From contig NZ_CP102772.1 in the NCBI RefSeq assembly GCF_026020075.1, positions 4,430,501 to 4,494,500 on the forward strand: a stretch of 64,000 bases of DNA. Direction: 5' to 3'. The position numbers were made by a program, and so were the translations under genes. Source of the DNA: Bosea sp. NBC_00550. GTDB lineage: Bacteria > Pseudomonadota > Alphaproteobacteria > Rhizobiales > Beijerinckiaceae. Positions 11,016-19,361 of the stretch are shown here, piece by piece. The notes beneath the pieces were generated by a model. It had not been told where the DNA came from. It worked only from the letters and a program-made list of their open reading frames with translations, and searched no databases. Position 1 is the stretch's first letter. Every line of letters begins with the position of its first letter.

Positions 11016-11990
11016 ATGACCGATGACATCCGCGCTTCCGCCCTCCGCACCATCGCCACGGAACGGGCCGGGCTCGACACTCTCCATGCCGCGCTCGCCG
11101 ACGGGCTGGGCCAGCCCTTCACTGACGCCGTCGCGCTGATCCGCGCCGCGAGCGGCCGCGTGATCGTCTCAGGCATGGGCAAGTCCGGCCATGTCGGGCG
11201 CAAGCTCGCCGCGACGCTGGCCTCGACCGGCACGCCCGCCCATTTCGTTCACCCGGCCGAGGCGAGCCATGGCGATCTCGGCATGGTCAGGCCGGAAGAC
11301 GTGGTGATCGCGCTGTCCTGGTCGGGCGAAACCGCGGAGCTGGCGGCGCTTGTCGGCTATACCCGCCGCTTCCGCGTCGGGCTGATCGCCTTCACCTCGA
11401 ACCCCGAGAGCACGCTCGGCAAGGAGGCCGATGTCGCGCTGATCCTGCCCAAGGCGACGGAGGCCTGCCCGAACGGCCTGGCACCCACCACCTCGACGAC
11501 GATGCAGATCGCGCTCGGCGATGCCTTGGCCGTGGCACTGCTGGAGGCGCGCGGCTTCTCGCCGCAGGATTTCTTCGTCTATCACCCCGGCGGCAAGCTC
11601 GGCGCACAGCTCAAGACGGTCGAGAGCATCATGCATCGCGGCGCCGATCTGCCGCTGATCGGGCTCGACACGCTGCTGCCCGACGTGATCGCGATGATCT
11701 CGGAGAAGAGCTTCGGCTGCGCCATCGTCATGGACCTGGATGGCAAGCTCGCCGGCGTCGTCACCGATGGCGACCTGCGCCGCAAGGCGACGATGGGCGG
11801 CGGCGGATCGCTCAGGGCACGCGACATCATGACTGCCGATCCGCGCCGCATCGGGCTCGATACGCTCGCGGTCGAGGCGCTGGAGCTGGTCAACCGGGTG
11901 CGGATCACGGCGCTGATCGTGGTTGACGAGCAGGAGCGGCCGGTCGGCCTCGTCCATGTCCACGATCTGCTGGCGATGGGTGTGGCTTGA
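11016..11990 (+). CDS. kdsD: KpsF/GutQ family arabinose-5-phosphate isomerase
   Basis: This 324-residue protein is predicted to interconvert ribulose 5-phosphate and arabinose 5-phosphate, the first step to KDO for lipopolysaccharide. An N-terminal SIS domain (about 30-170) contains GRVIVSGMGKSGHVGRKLA and the conserved SHGDLGMV and LSWSGETAEL motifs. Two C-terminal CBS domains (about 205-324) follow, with VVTDGDLRR typical of the family. Length matches KdsD. No capsule cluster is nearby, so the housekeeping KDO role is more likely than a capsule role. Confidence 0.93.
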   Translation: MTDDIRASALRTIATERAGLDTLHAALADGLGQPFTDAVALIRAASGRVIVSGMGKSGHVGRKLAATLASTGTPAHFVHPAEASHGDLGMVRPEDVVIALSWSGETAELAALVGYTRRFRVGLIAFTSNPESTLGKEADVALILPKATEACPNGLAPTTSTTMQIALGDALAVALLEARGFSPQDFFVYHPGGKLGAQLKTVESIMHRGADLPLIGLDTLLPDVIAMISEKSFGCAIVMDLDGKLAGVVTDGDLRRKATMGGGGSLRARDIMTADPRRIGLDTLAVEALELVNRVRITALIVVDEQERPVGLVHVHDLLAMGVA

Positions 11991-12009
11991 TCGCGCAACG
12001 GAACCACGC

Positions 12010-12169
12010 CGTCATTCCGGGGCAAGCGCGTAGCGCTTGAGCCCGGAACCCATGAACACGGTGATCGCCGGATAGGCGCATCGGCCGCCGCTCCCGGCTT
12101 TTTCTGAAATGTCGTGTTCATGGGTTCCGGGCTCGGCCGTGCGGGCCGCCCCGGAATGACGACGCGGTT
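12010..12169. repeat. REP-like long inverted repeat
   Basis: Two imperfect inverted arms, at about 12010-12060 and 12117-12169, share the GTCATTCCGGGG end, a central GAGCCCGGAACCCATGAAC block and matching outer edges. The layout matches the 9249 and 18270 elements (GTCAT...CGGG at the edges). It lies between kdsD and merR. Confidence 0.7.
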
Positions 12170-12218
12170 CCGTTCAACATGACAGGCTCTTGTCTTCGGA
12201 GTGCTGCGGTCTATCTAA

Positions 12219-12237
12219 AGCTCTAGACACTACAGCT
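12219..12237. promoter_or_regulatory. MerR-type operator
   Basis: A near-perfect dyad, AGCTCTAG-ACA-CTACAGCT (7 of 8 positions pair), lies 15 bp before the merR start. Spacing and sequence resemble operators of the CueR/ZntR/CadR group, which lie inside a 19-20 bp promoter spacer. Clear -35 and -10 boxes are not visible, so the direction of the controlled promoter is uncertain. Confidence 0.55.
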
Positions 12238-12251
12238 TCGGAGATGATGTC

Positions 12252-12698
12252 ATGACCGCGACGGACAGGCTCGAACGCGTGATGCCGATCGGCGCGCTGG
12301 CGGAGCGTACCGGCGTCAAGGTCGAGACGATCCGCTATTACGAGCAGGTCGGGCTGCTGCCGCCGCCGGAGCGTTCCGAAGGCAATCAACGCCGCTATGG
12401 CCGTCGCCATGCCGAGCGGCTCGCCTTCATCAAGCATGCGCGCGATCTCGGCTTCGCGGTCGAGAACATCCGCACGCTGCTCCGGCTCTCCGATACCCCC
12501 GGCATCGCCTGCGACGAGGCGCATGCGATTTCGGTCGCTCATCTCGATGAAGTTCGCGACAAGATCGCGCGGCTGCGCTCGCTGGAGAAGGAATTGGAGC
12601 GGATCGCGACCACCTGCTCGGGCGGCGTCGCAGCCTGCGACTGCGCCATCATCGAGGCCCTGGCCGATCATGGCCAATGCAAGCACGCCCGCCATTGA
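12252..12698 (+). CDS. MerR-family metal-responsive regulator (CadR/PbrR/ZntR-like)
   Basis: This 148-residue protein has an N-terminal MerR helix-turn-helix (residues about 9-60) with ALAERTGVKVETIRYYEQVG and the RRYG wing. A dimerisation helix follows, and then a cysteine-rich C-terminus. Potential ligands are C86 in GIACDEA and the tail CSGG-x4-CDC with a later GQCKHARH. This pattern fits regulators of soft divalent metals such as Cd, Pb or Zn. No exporter or target gene is adjacent, so it may act in trans. A GGAG box precedes the ATG, and the dyad at 12219 suggests autoregulation. Confidence 0.88.
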   Translation: MTATDRLERVMPIGALAERTGVKVETIRYYEQVGLLPPPERSEGNQRRYGRRHAERLAFIKHARDLGFAVENIRTLLRLSDTPGIACDEAHAISVAHLDEVRDKIARLRSLEKELERIATTCSGGVAACDCAIIEALADHGQCKHARH

Positions 12699-12962
12699 GC
12701 TGGCCGGCAGGCCGGAAAACCGCATTGCCTCTCGTTTCCCCGCCCGAAAGGCTTAAATAGAAAACCTGAAGGGCGGCCTCTGCGCCGCCTCCACGATCAC
12801 TTTGCGGGAGGGCGCGCGATGCGGCCATGGCCCATGCCGAAGGGAGTGTGGCCCCGAAAGGGGAACAAATCCCGATTCTGCCGGAGTCACCGATTCGGCC
12901 CCGCTTCGTTCCGGACTCGTTCCTGATTCAAGTTCACGCTCCCGCCCGCATGGGCGGGCGAG

Positions 12963-15900
12963 ATGATCGGCTCCATCGCCTTGCTTCCTTTCCGTTCGCT
13001 GCCGCCCGCTGCCCGCGCCCATGGCGTCACGGCGGTGCTGGGCCCCACCAATACCGGCAAGACCCATCTCGCCATCGAGCGCATGGTCGCCCATCCGACG
13101 GGGATGATCGGCCTGCCGCTGCGCCTGCTGGCGCGCGAGGTCTACCAGCGCACCGTCGAGAAGGTCGGCCCCGATGCGGTCGCGCTCGTCACCGGCGAGG
13201 AGAAGATCAAGCCGGAGCGGCCGCGCTTCTGGGTCTGCACGGTCGAGGCAATGCCGCGCGACCTCGCGGTCGATTTCGTCGCGATCGACGAGATCCAGCT
13301 CGCCTCCGATCTCGACCGCGGCCATGTCTTCACCGACCGGCTGCTCAACCGGCGCGGCCGGGCCGAGACCATGCTGATCGGCGCCGGCACCATGCGCCCG
13401 CTGGTCGAGCAGCTGATCCCCGGCGTCAATGTGGTGTCGCGCCCGCGCCTCTCGAACCTGACCTTCGCGGGCGACCGCAAGATCACGCGGCTGCCGCCGC
13501 GCTCGGCCATCGTCGCCTTCTCGGTGGAGGAGGTCTACGCCATCGCCGAATTGATTCGCCGGCAGAAGGGCGGGGCGGCCGTGGTGCTCGGCGCGCTCAG
13601 CCCGCGCACCCGCAACGCGCAGGTCGAGATATACCAGTCCGGCGACGTCGATTATCTCGTCGCGACCGATGCGATCGGCATGGGGCTCAACCTCGACGTC
13701 AACCATATCGCCTTCGCGGCCGACAAGAAATTCGACGGCCATCATTTCCGCAAGCTAAACCCGGCCGAGTTCGGCCAGATCGCCGGGCGCGCCGGGCGGC
13801 ATCTGCGCGACGGCACCTTCGGCACCAGCGGGCGTTGCCCGCCTTTCGATGCCGAACTGGTCGAGGCGATCGAGAATCACCGTTTCGAGCCGATCCGGCA
13901 GATGCAGTGGCGCAATTCCGATCTCGACCTGCGCTCGATCGCCGGTTTGCTCGACACCCTGAATATCCAGCCCTCCGAGCTTGGACTGACGCGGGCGCTG
14001 ATCGCCGAGGACATGACGACGCTGGAAATCCTGGCGAAGGACCCGGACGTCGCGGCGTTGGCGCAAGGGCGTGCGGCGGTCGAACGGCTCTGGGAGGTCT
14101 GCAGCCTGCCCGATTACCGCAAGATCTCGCCTATGCAGCACGCCGATCTGGCGACCACGCTGTATCTCCGGCTGATGCGTCATGGCCGGCTCGATGCCGA
14201 CTGGTATGCGGCGCAATTGGCCTCCCTCGACCGCACCGATGGCGAGATCGACACGCTCTCGGCGCGCATCGCGCAGGTCCGGACTTGGACCTTTGTTGCA
14301 AACCGTCCGGACTGGTTGCCCGATCCTGAGCATTGGCAGGGCATGGCGCGTCTTGTAGAGGACAAGCTGTCGGATGCTCTGCATGAGCGTCTCGCCAGCC
14401 GATTTGTCGATCGGCGCACCAGCGTGTTGATGCGCCGCTTGCGGGAGAATGCGATGTTGGAGGCTGAGGTCACTGCGACGGGCGATGTGCTCGTCGAGGG
14501 CCAGCACGTTGGAATGCTGCAGGGTTTTCGCTTCACGGCGGACCCGAAGGCTGGAGGGGCCGAGGTCAAGGCCCTGAACCTGGCGGCGATGAAGGCGCTT
14601 GGCGCCGAGATCGAAGCCCGGGCGGCGCGCGTCGTGCTGGCGGGCGACGATGCCTTCGTGCTGTCGCATGACGGGCTGGTGCGCTGGGTCGGCGAGCCGG
14701 TGGCGCGCCTGACGGCCGGCGAGAAGGTTCTCGAGCCGCGCCTGCGCCTGCTCGTCGAGGAGCATCTGAGCGGTGCGGCGCGCGAGCAGATCGAGGCCCG
14801 CCTCAATCTCTGGCTGAAGAATCATGTCACCCGCCTTCTCGGCGCGCTGCAGATTCTGGAAGCGGCGGAAAACGCTACCGGGATCGCGCGCGGCATCGCC
14901 TATCAGGCCGCCGAGGCGCTGGGCGTGCTCGAACGCGCCAAGGTCGGCGAGGAGATGAAGGCGCTCGACCAGGAGGGCCGCGCCGCGCTGCGCCAGCTCG
15001 GCATCCGCTTCGGCGCTTTCCACATCTACATGCCGGCGCTGCTGAAGCCGGCGCCCCGCGCGCTCGCCGCCCAGCTCTGGGCGCTCAAGCATGGCGGGCC
15101 GGAGACGGCCGGGCTCGACGACATCGCCCATCTCGCGGCGTCCGGCCGCACCTCCTTCCCGGTCGACAAGGCCGTGCCGAAGGGGCTCTACCGCGCGGCG
15201 GGCTACCGCGTCTGCGGCGAGCGCGCGGTGCGCGTCGACATCCTCGAACGCCTCGCCGATCTCATCCGGCCTGCGATCGCCTATCGGCCCGGTGCGACCC
15301 AGGGCACGCCGCCGGCCGGCACCGCAGATCAGGACGGCTTCGTCGCCACCGGCGCGATGACATCGCTCGTCGGCTGCGCGGGCGAGGACTTCGCCTCGAT
15401 CCTGCGCTCGCTCGGCTATGTCTCGGTCAAGCGCCCCGGCCCGGCGATCACTGTGCCATTGGCGCCGCCGCCGGCAGCGACCGAGCCGGCAAAACCCGTT
15501 GTGGCCAAGGCGGATGACGCCACTGCCGCCGATGAGGCTGCACAGGCCGAGCCCGAAACGGCACAGGCTGAGAGCGAAACGGCGGGCACCGAAACGATTG
15601 AGGCTCCGGTAGAGGCCGAAGCGCCAGCCGAGCCCGCCATGGCGCTGAACGAGGATGCGTCGGCGGAGAGTGAGGCACCCGTCGCCGAAGCGCCGGCGGT
15701 CGAGACGGCGGACACGCCTGTTCTCACCGAAAGCGAGCTGGATCAGGCTCGCGAGCCGGTTCCGGCCGATGCGCTGGTGGCTCTGCCGACCGAGGCCGAG
15801 ACCGCCGAGACGACCGAGACCCCAGAGGTCGTCGAGGCGGCAACAGCCGAGGCGCCTGCCGCGGAAGCCGCGACCCCGGCCGAGCCCGAGCTCATCGAGG

Positions 15901-16361
15901 TCTGGCGTCCGCACCGCCATCAGGGCGGGCGCCGGCCGGAGCATGCTCCGCGCGGCCGCCGCGACGGCGATCAGCGCCGCGGCGAGCGTCCCCAGCGCGA
16001 AGGCCAGCAGCCGGGTGGTCAGCGTCGCGATCAACGCCCCGGACAGCAGCAGCCTGCCGCGGCAGCGCGCAGCGAAGGCGAGGCGCCGCAGCGGCAGGAG
16101 CGCTCGCAACGCCAGGAGCGGCCACGCCGCGACGAGCAGCCGCCACGGCAGGGGCGCCCCGAGGGCGGGCGCGGTCCGCGGCCCGACTTCAAGCGCGACG
16201 GCCGCCCCGGCGGCCCGCGGCGCGAGGAACGCGGCGGCGGCGGCGGCGAACGCTTCCAGCAGGCGCCGCGTCCGCGGCCGGCCAATCGCGAGCCGGATCC
16301 GGATTCACCCTTCGCCAAGCTCGCCGCACTCAAGGCGCAGCTCGAAGGCGGCAAGAACTGA
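12963..16361 (+). CDS. SUV3-like DEAD/DEAH-box RNA helicase with disordered tail
   Basis: This 1132-residue protein has an SF2 helicase core at its N-terminus. Walker A GPTNTGKTH is at about 27-35 and the DEIQ form of Walker B at about 109-112. A helicase C-terminal half has VATDAIGMGLNLDV and the QIAGRAGR motif VI. This arrangement matches the SUV3 family, the mitochondrial degradosome helicase and its alphaproteobacterial relatives. From about residue 830 the sequence is Ala/Glu-rich and then Arg/Gln/Gly/Pro-rich to the end, probably disordered and RNA-binding. The downstream gene encodes an Hsp15-type RNA-binding protein 24 bp away, so both likely act on RNA or stalled ribosomes. Confidence 0.9.
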   Translation: MIGSIALLPFRSLPPAARAHGVTAVLGPTNTGKTHLAIERMVAHPTGMIGLPLRLLAREVYQRTVEKVGPDAVALVTGEEKIKPERPRFWVCTVEAMPRDLAVDFVAIDEIQLASDLDRGHVFTDRLLNRRGRAETMLIGAGTMRPLVEQLIPGVNVVSRPRLSNLTFAGDRKITRLPPRSAIVAFSVEEVYAIAELIRRQKGGAAVVLGALSPRTRNAQVEIYQSGDVDYLVATDAIGMGLNLDVNHIAFAADKKFDGHHFRKLNPAEFGQIAGRAGRHLRDGTFGTSGRCPPFDAELVEAIENHRFEPIRQMQWRNSDLDLRSIAGLLDTLNIQPSELGLTRALIAEDMTTLEILAKDPDVAALAQGRAAVERLWEVCSLPDYRKISPMQHADLATTLYLRLMRHGRLDADWYAAQLASLDRTDGEIDTLSARIAQVRTWTFVANRPDWLPDPEHWQGMARLVEDKLSDALHERLASRFVDRRTSVLMRRLRENAMLEAEVTATGDVLVEGQHVGMLQGFRFTADPKAGGAEVKALNLAAMKALGAEIEARAARVVLAGDDAFVLSHDGLVRWVGEPVARLTAGEKVLEPRLRLLVEEHLSGAAREQIEARLNLWLKNHVTRLLGALQILEAAENATGIARGIAYQAAEALGVLERAKVGEEMKALDQEGRAALRQLGIRFGAFHIYMPALLKPAPRALAAQLWALKHGGPETAGLDDIAHLAASGRTSFPVDKAVPKGLYRAAGYRVCGERAVRVDILERLADLIRPAIAYRPGATQGTPPAGTADQDGFVATGAMTSLVGCAGEDFASILRSLGYVSVKRPGPAITVPLAPPPAATEPAKPVVAKADDATAADEAAQAEPETAQAESETAGTETIEAPVEAEAPAEPAMALNEDASAESEAPVAEAPAVETADTPVLTESELDQAREPVPADALVALPTEAETAETTETPEVVEAATAEAPAAEAATPAEPELIEVWRPHRHQGGRRPEHAPRGRRDGDQRRGERPQREGQQPGGQRRDQRPGQQQPAAAARSEGEAPQRQERSQRQERPRRDEQPPRQGRPEGGRGPRPDFKRDGRPGGPRREERGGGGGERFQQAPRPRPANREPDPDSPFAKLAALKAQLEGGKN

Positions 16362-16385
16362 ACGATCCCGGGAGGCGCGGACCGC

Positions 16386-16694
16386 TTGCAGGAGCATCGT
16401 CAACGCCTCGACAAATGGCTCTGGTTCGCGCGGTTCGCGCGAACCCGTCCGTCCGCCGTGCGTCTGGTAGAGGACGGGCATGTCCGGATCGAGGGACGCC
16501 GCGCCGAAAATCCCGCGCAGGGGATCAGGGTCGGAGCGGTGCTGACGCTGGCCTTGCCGCACGCGACCATGGTCGTGCGCGTGCTCGCCTTCGCCGAGCG
16601 GCGCGGTCCCTTCGAAACGGCGCGACAGCTCTATGAGCGGCTCGACGGCGGCAGCGGCGATGCGCCGCTTGCGGAGGCGGAAGGCGGAGACTAG
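16386..16694 (+). CDS. S4-domain RNA-binding protein (Hsp15/HslR-like)
   Basis: This 102-residue protein has an S4 RNA-binding fold at about 8-60, with RLDKWLWFARFARTRP and VEDGHVRI. Hsp15 proteins bind free 50S subunits that carry nascent chains and help recycle them. The reading frame has no ATG at the domain start; a TTG at 16386 behind a GGGAGG box is the best start. It is probably co-transcribed with the helicase gene. Confidence 0.85.
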   Translation: MQEHRQRLDKWLWFARFARTRPSAVRLVEDGHVRIEGRRAENPAQGIRVGAVLTLALPHATMVVRVLAFAERRGPFETARQLYERLDGGSGDAPLAEAEGGD

Positions 16695-16865
16695 ATCGCG
16701 GCTTGTCGTCGGCAGATGCCGCGAGCGGGCAAGCGATGAAAACATTCTCCTGAGCGCCAGAGGAATGAAAAAACGTTCTGCCGAAGATCACGAAAACAGC
16801 CTTGAAACCTGCGCCGGGCAGGGGTTTATGGGGCTGTTTAGAAGCGTTGGAAGGGCCGATCGATC

Positions 16866-17201
16866 ATGACCTATGTGGTCACCGAGAACTGCATCAAGTG
16901 CAAGTACATGGATTGCGTCGAGGTGTGCCCGGTCGACTGCTTCTATGAAGGCGAAAACATGCTCGTCATCCATCCCGACGAGTGCATCGATTGCGGCGTC
17001 TGCGAGCCGGAATGCCCCGCCGAGGCGATCAAGCCCGACACCGAGCCCGGCCTGGAAAGCTGGCTCCAGCTCAACGGCAAATATGCCGGAAGCTGGCCGA
17101 ACCTGACCCAGAAGAAAGAGGCGCCGGCCGACGCGAAAGAGTTCGACGGCGTGCCCGGCAAGCTTGAGATGTTCTCACCGGAGCCCGGCGAAGGCGACTG
17201 A
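16866..17201 (+). CDS. fdxA: 7Fe ferredoxin FdxA
   Basis: This 111-residue ferredoxin carries one [3Fe-4S] and one [4Fe-4S] site. The first cysteine set is C-x2-C-x5-C-x3-CP, starting at C9, and the second is [12 protein letters not shown]. The C-terminal extension after about residue 60 ([20 protein letters not shown]) is typical of the FdxA family of alphaproteobacteria. It is a cytoplasmic electron carrier. It sits upstream of carD, a gene order common in the Hyphomicrobiales. Confidence 0.96.
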   Translation: MTYVVTENCIKCKYMDCVEVCPVDCFYEGENMLVIHPDECIDCGVCEPECPAEAIKPDTEPGLESWLQLNGKYAGSWPNLTQKKEAPADAKEFDGVPGKLEMFSPEPGEGD

Positions 17202-17577
17202 TTTTCGCCCCCTCGAGAGCCCAGCGCTGCATTAACCAAGACCGCGCCATGCCGTCACAGGGGAACGCCTTCCGGCGTTTACCTTTGATTCGGCGTGTTT
17301 TTTATGCTACAAGCTAGCCCCAGTCGATTTCGTTCCGCATGCCCCTGCGAGATTCCCACAAAAGGGGTGCCCCCAACGATCAGAGCGTCAGAGACAGCCG
17401 GTTCAACCGCCGGGCCTCGATCGTCGTTCTCGTCCTGGAGGAAATGAAACAGTCGACTGAGGGAGCGTGAAGCGGTGCCTTTCAAGCGTCGCATCAGGCG
17501 GAAAGTCTTCGTCCGACCGGATGAAGACGTGTCATCGCGTGCTCGCGTCGAGCGGGCCGGTCAGGAGTCGTAACGGC
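17202..17577 (+). promoter_or_regulatory. fdxA-carD intergenic leader
   Basis: This 376-bp stretch has no convincing gene. A possible promoter, TTGATT at 17285 with a 17-bp spacer to TACAAG at 17308, is weak. A 43-codon open frame (17339-17470) lacks a ribosome binding site. Most of the stretch is probably the 5' leader of carD. An in-frame upward extension of carD to 17467 is less likely because the AGGAG box lies before 17578. Confidence 0.35.
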
Positions 17578-18177
17578 ATGTCCACTGCGAAGAAAGCTGT
17601 TGTGCGCCAGGGTTTCAAGACGGGCGAGTATGTCGTCTACCCGTCCCACGGCGTCGGTCAGATCACGGCGATCGAGGAACAGGAAGTCGCAGGTTTCAAG
17701 CTTGAGCTCTTCGTGGTCAGCTTCTCCAAGGACAAGATGACGTTGCGCGTCCCGACCGCCAAGGCCGCCAGCGTCGGCCTGCGCAAGCTCGCCGATGCCG
17801 AAGCCGTCACCAAGGCGCTGACCACGCTCACCGGCCGCGCCCGCGTCAAGCGGACCATGTGGTCGCGCCGCGCCCAGGAATACGAAGCGAAGATCAACTC
17901 GGGCGATCTCGTCGCCATCGCCGAGGTCGTGCGCGATCTCTATCGTTCCGAGGCGCAGCCCGAGCAGTCCTATTCGGAGCGCCAGCTCTATGAAGCCGCG
18001 CTCGACCGCATGACCCGCGAGATTGCGGTCGTCGACGACGTCACCGAGACAGAAGCCCTCAAGAAGATCGAGGGTCAGCTCGCCAAGTCGCCGCGCCGCG
18101 CCGGCAAGAACGAGGCGGCCGACGCCGAGGCGGAGTTGGAAGGCGACAACGACGACCTGCAGGAAGAGGCCGCCTGA
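17578..18177 (+). CDS. carD: CarD-family transcriptional regulator
   Basis: This 199-residue protein has an N-terminal RNA-polymerase-interacting Tudor-like domain (about 12-75) with GEYVVYPSHGVGQI, the family signature. It is followed by a helical DNA-contact domain. CarD binds the RNA polymerase beta subunit and stabilises open complexes at promoters. The C-terminus is acidic (EAELEGDNDDLQEEAA). The ATG at 17578 follows an AGGAG box by 11 bases and begins the conserved part. A strong terminator follows the stop. Confidence 0.94.
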   Translation: MSTAKKAVVRQGFKTGEYVVYPSHGVGQITAIEEQEVAGFKLELFVVSFSKDKMTLRVPTAKAASVGLRKLADAEAVTKALTTLTGRARVKRTMWSRRAQEYEAKINSGDLVAIAEVVRDLYRSEAQPEQSYSERQLYEAALDRMTREIAVVDDVTETEALKKIEGQLAKSPRRAGKNEAADAEAELEGDNDDLQEEAA

Positions 18178-18204
18178 ACGGCTGCTTCCATCCGGAATTC
18201 AGAA

Positions 18205-18231
18205 ACCCGGCGGGCGACCGCCGGGTTTTTT
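18205..18231 (+). terminator. Rho-independent terminator of carD
   Basis: A 9-bp stem ACCCGGCGG/CCGCCGGGT (18205-18213 with 18218-18226), with loop GCGA, is followed by a run of six T. It lies 28 bp after the carD stop codon. Confidence 0.9.
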
Positions 18232-18269
18232 GTTGTCCGGACCGCTCCGGGATTTTCCCGGAAACGCGA

Positions 18270-18366
18270 GTCATCCCGGCCGGAGCGAAGCGAAGAGCCG
18301 GGATCCATGCCTGAACCCTGATCGGAGGCGCTCCGGCATGGATCCCGGGTCAAGCCCGGGATGACG
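18270..18366. repeat. REP-like inverted repeat
   Basis: The outer arms GTCATCCCGG (about 18271) and CCGGGATGAC (about 18356) pair. Inner blocks GGGATCCATGCC and GGCATGGATCCC pair as well. The right arm contains TCAAGCCCGGGATGAC, the same kind of core as in the 9249 element. It lies between the convergent carD and dienelactone hydrolase genes. Confidence 0.7.
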
Positions 18367-18394
18367 ACTTGGTACCCCGCGCGATGAACAGGAC

Positions 18395-19264
18395 TCAGGC
18401 GGTGCCCGTTCCCGCCTTGAGGAAGGCGATCGTCCGCGCCCAGGCCTGCTTGGCGGTGGCGGCGTTGTAGCGCTCGGCGCTGGTGTCGTTCATGAAGGCG
18501 TGGTCGACATCGGGGTAGATGATCGCCTCGTACTGGATGCCGGCCGCCTTCAGCGCCTTCTCGTAATCGGGCAGCATCTGGACGAGGCGCGTATCGCGCG
18601 AAGCCTGCTGGATCAGGAGGCGGGCCTTGATCTGCGGCACCTTGGCGAGATCGGGCGGGCCGCCATAGAAGACGACGCCGGCGGCGAGCTCGGGCGCCGC
18701 GACCGCGAGATTGTTGACCGCGCTGCCGCCCCAGCAGAAGCCGACCGCGCCGACCTTGCCGTTCGCGTCCGGCCGGGAGGCCAGGTATTTGAGGGCCGCG
18801 CGCCCCTGTCCGACGACGGCGTCGTTGGAAAGCTGCGGGAACAGCGCGCGGGCGGCGTCTGGATCAGCAGGCGTGCCGCCCAGCGGGGTCAGGAAGTCCA
18901 GGCCGAGCGCCGTGAAGCCCTCCAGCGCCATGCGCCGGGTGATGTCCTCGATATGCGGATTGAGGCCGCGATTCTCGTGGATGATGAGGACGCCGCCGCG
19001 CTTGGCCTCCGCCTTCGGCGTGGCGAGATAGCCCTTCAGCGCGACGCCGTCGACGGTGGTGTCGACCCGCGACGTCGCGATCCGGGCATCGTCCGGCGCG
19101 ATCTGCTGCGCCCTTGCATAATTGGGTTCGAGCAGGGCCAGTGCCGCTTCCGCTGCGGCAGTGGTGCCGGCGATGGCGAGCAGCCGGTTCATGAAGACGC
19201 GCCGGTCGAGCGGTTTGTGTGTGTATTCGTCGTAGAGTTCGACGATCCTGCGATCGAGCGCCAT
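18395..19264 (-). CDS. Dienelactone hydrolase family protein, probably Tat-exported
   Basis: This 289-residue alpha/beta hydrolase has the dienelactone hydrolase nucleophile motif GFCWGGSA (Cys instead of Ser). The histidine of the triad is in DVDHAFMND near the C-terminus. The N-terminus has DRRVFMNRLLAIAG followed by a hydrophobic run and a likely AxA-type cleavage near YARAQQ, which suggests twin-arginine export. The ATG at 19264 is chosen because GGGGAGG lies directly before it; an in-frame start 33 bases upstream lacks this. The substrate, probably an ester or lactone, is unknown. Confidence 0.88.
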   Translation of the reverse strand: MALDRRIVELYDEYTHKPLDRRVFMNRLLAIAGTTAAAEAALALLEPNYARAQQIAPDDARIATSRVDTTVDGVALKGYLATPKAEAKRGGVLIIHENRGLNPHIEDITRRMALEGFTALGLDFLTPLGGTPADPDAARALFPQLSNDAVVGQGRAALKYLASRPDANGKVGAVGFCWGGSAVNNLAVAAPELAAGVVFYGGPPDLAKVPQIKARLLIQQASRDTRLVQMLPDYEKALKAAGIQYEAIIYPDVDHAFMNDTSAERYNAATAKQAWARTIAFLKAGTGTA

Positions 19265-19361
19265 TCCTGCCTCCCCGTGGGTTATAGCGGCGATCATAGC
19301 GACGTATTCGCCGAGCGCAGGAGGCAGGCGCCCGGGCTCGCAGCCTTGTGAAGGCGCAGGG

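Noticed and set aside
13755..16109. Open frame of 784 codons on the minus strand
   Set aside because: It is antisense to the helicase gene, whose motifs are unambiguous. No start signal is present.
17467..17577. 37-codon N-terminal extension of CarD
   Set aside because: The extension has no CarD-family sequence, and the AGGAG box lies before the ATG at 17578.
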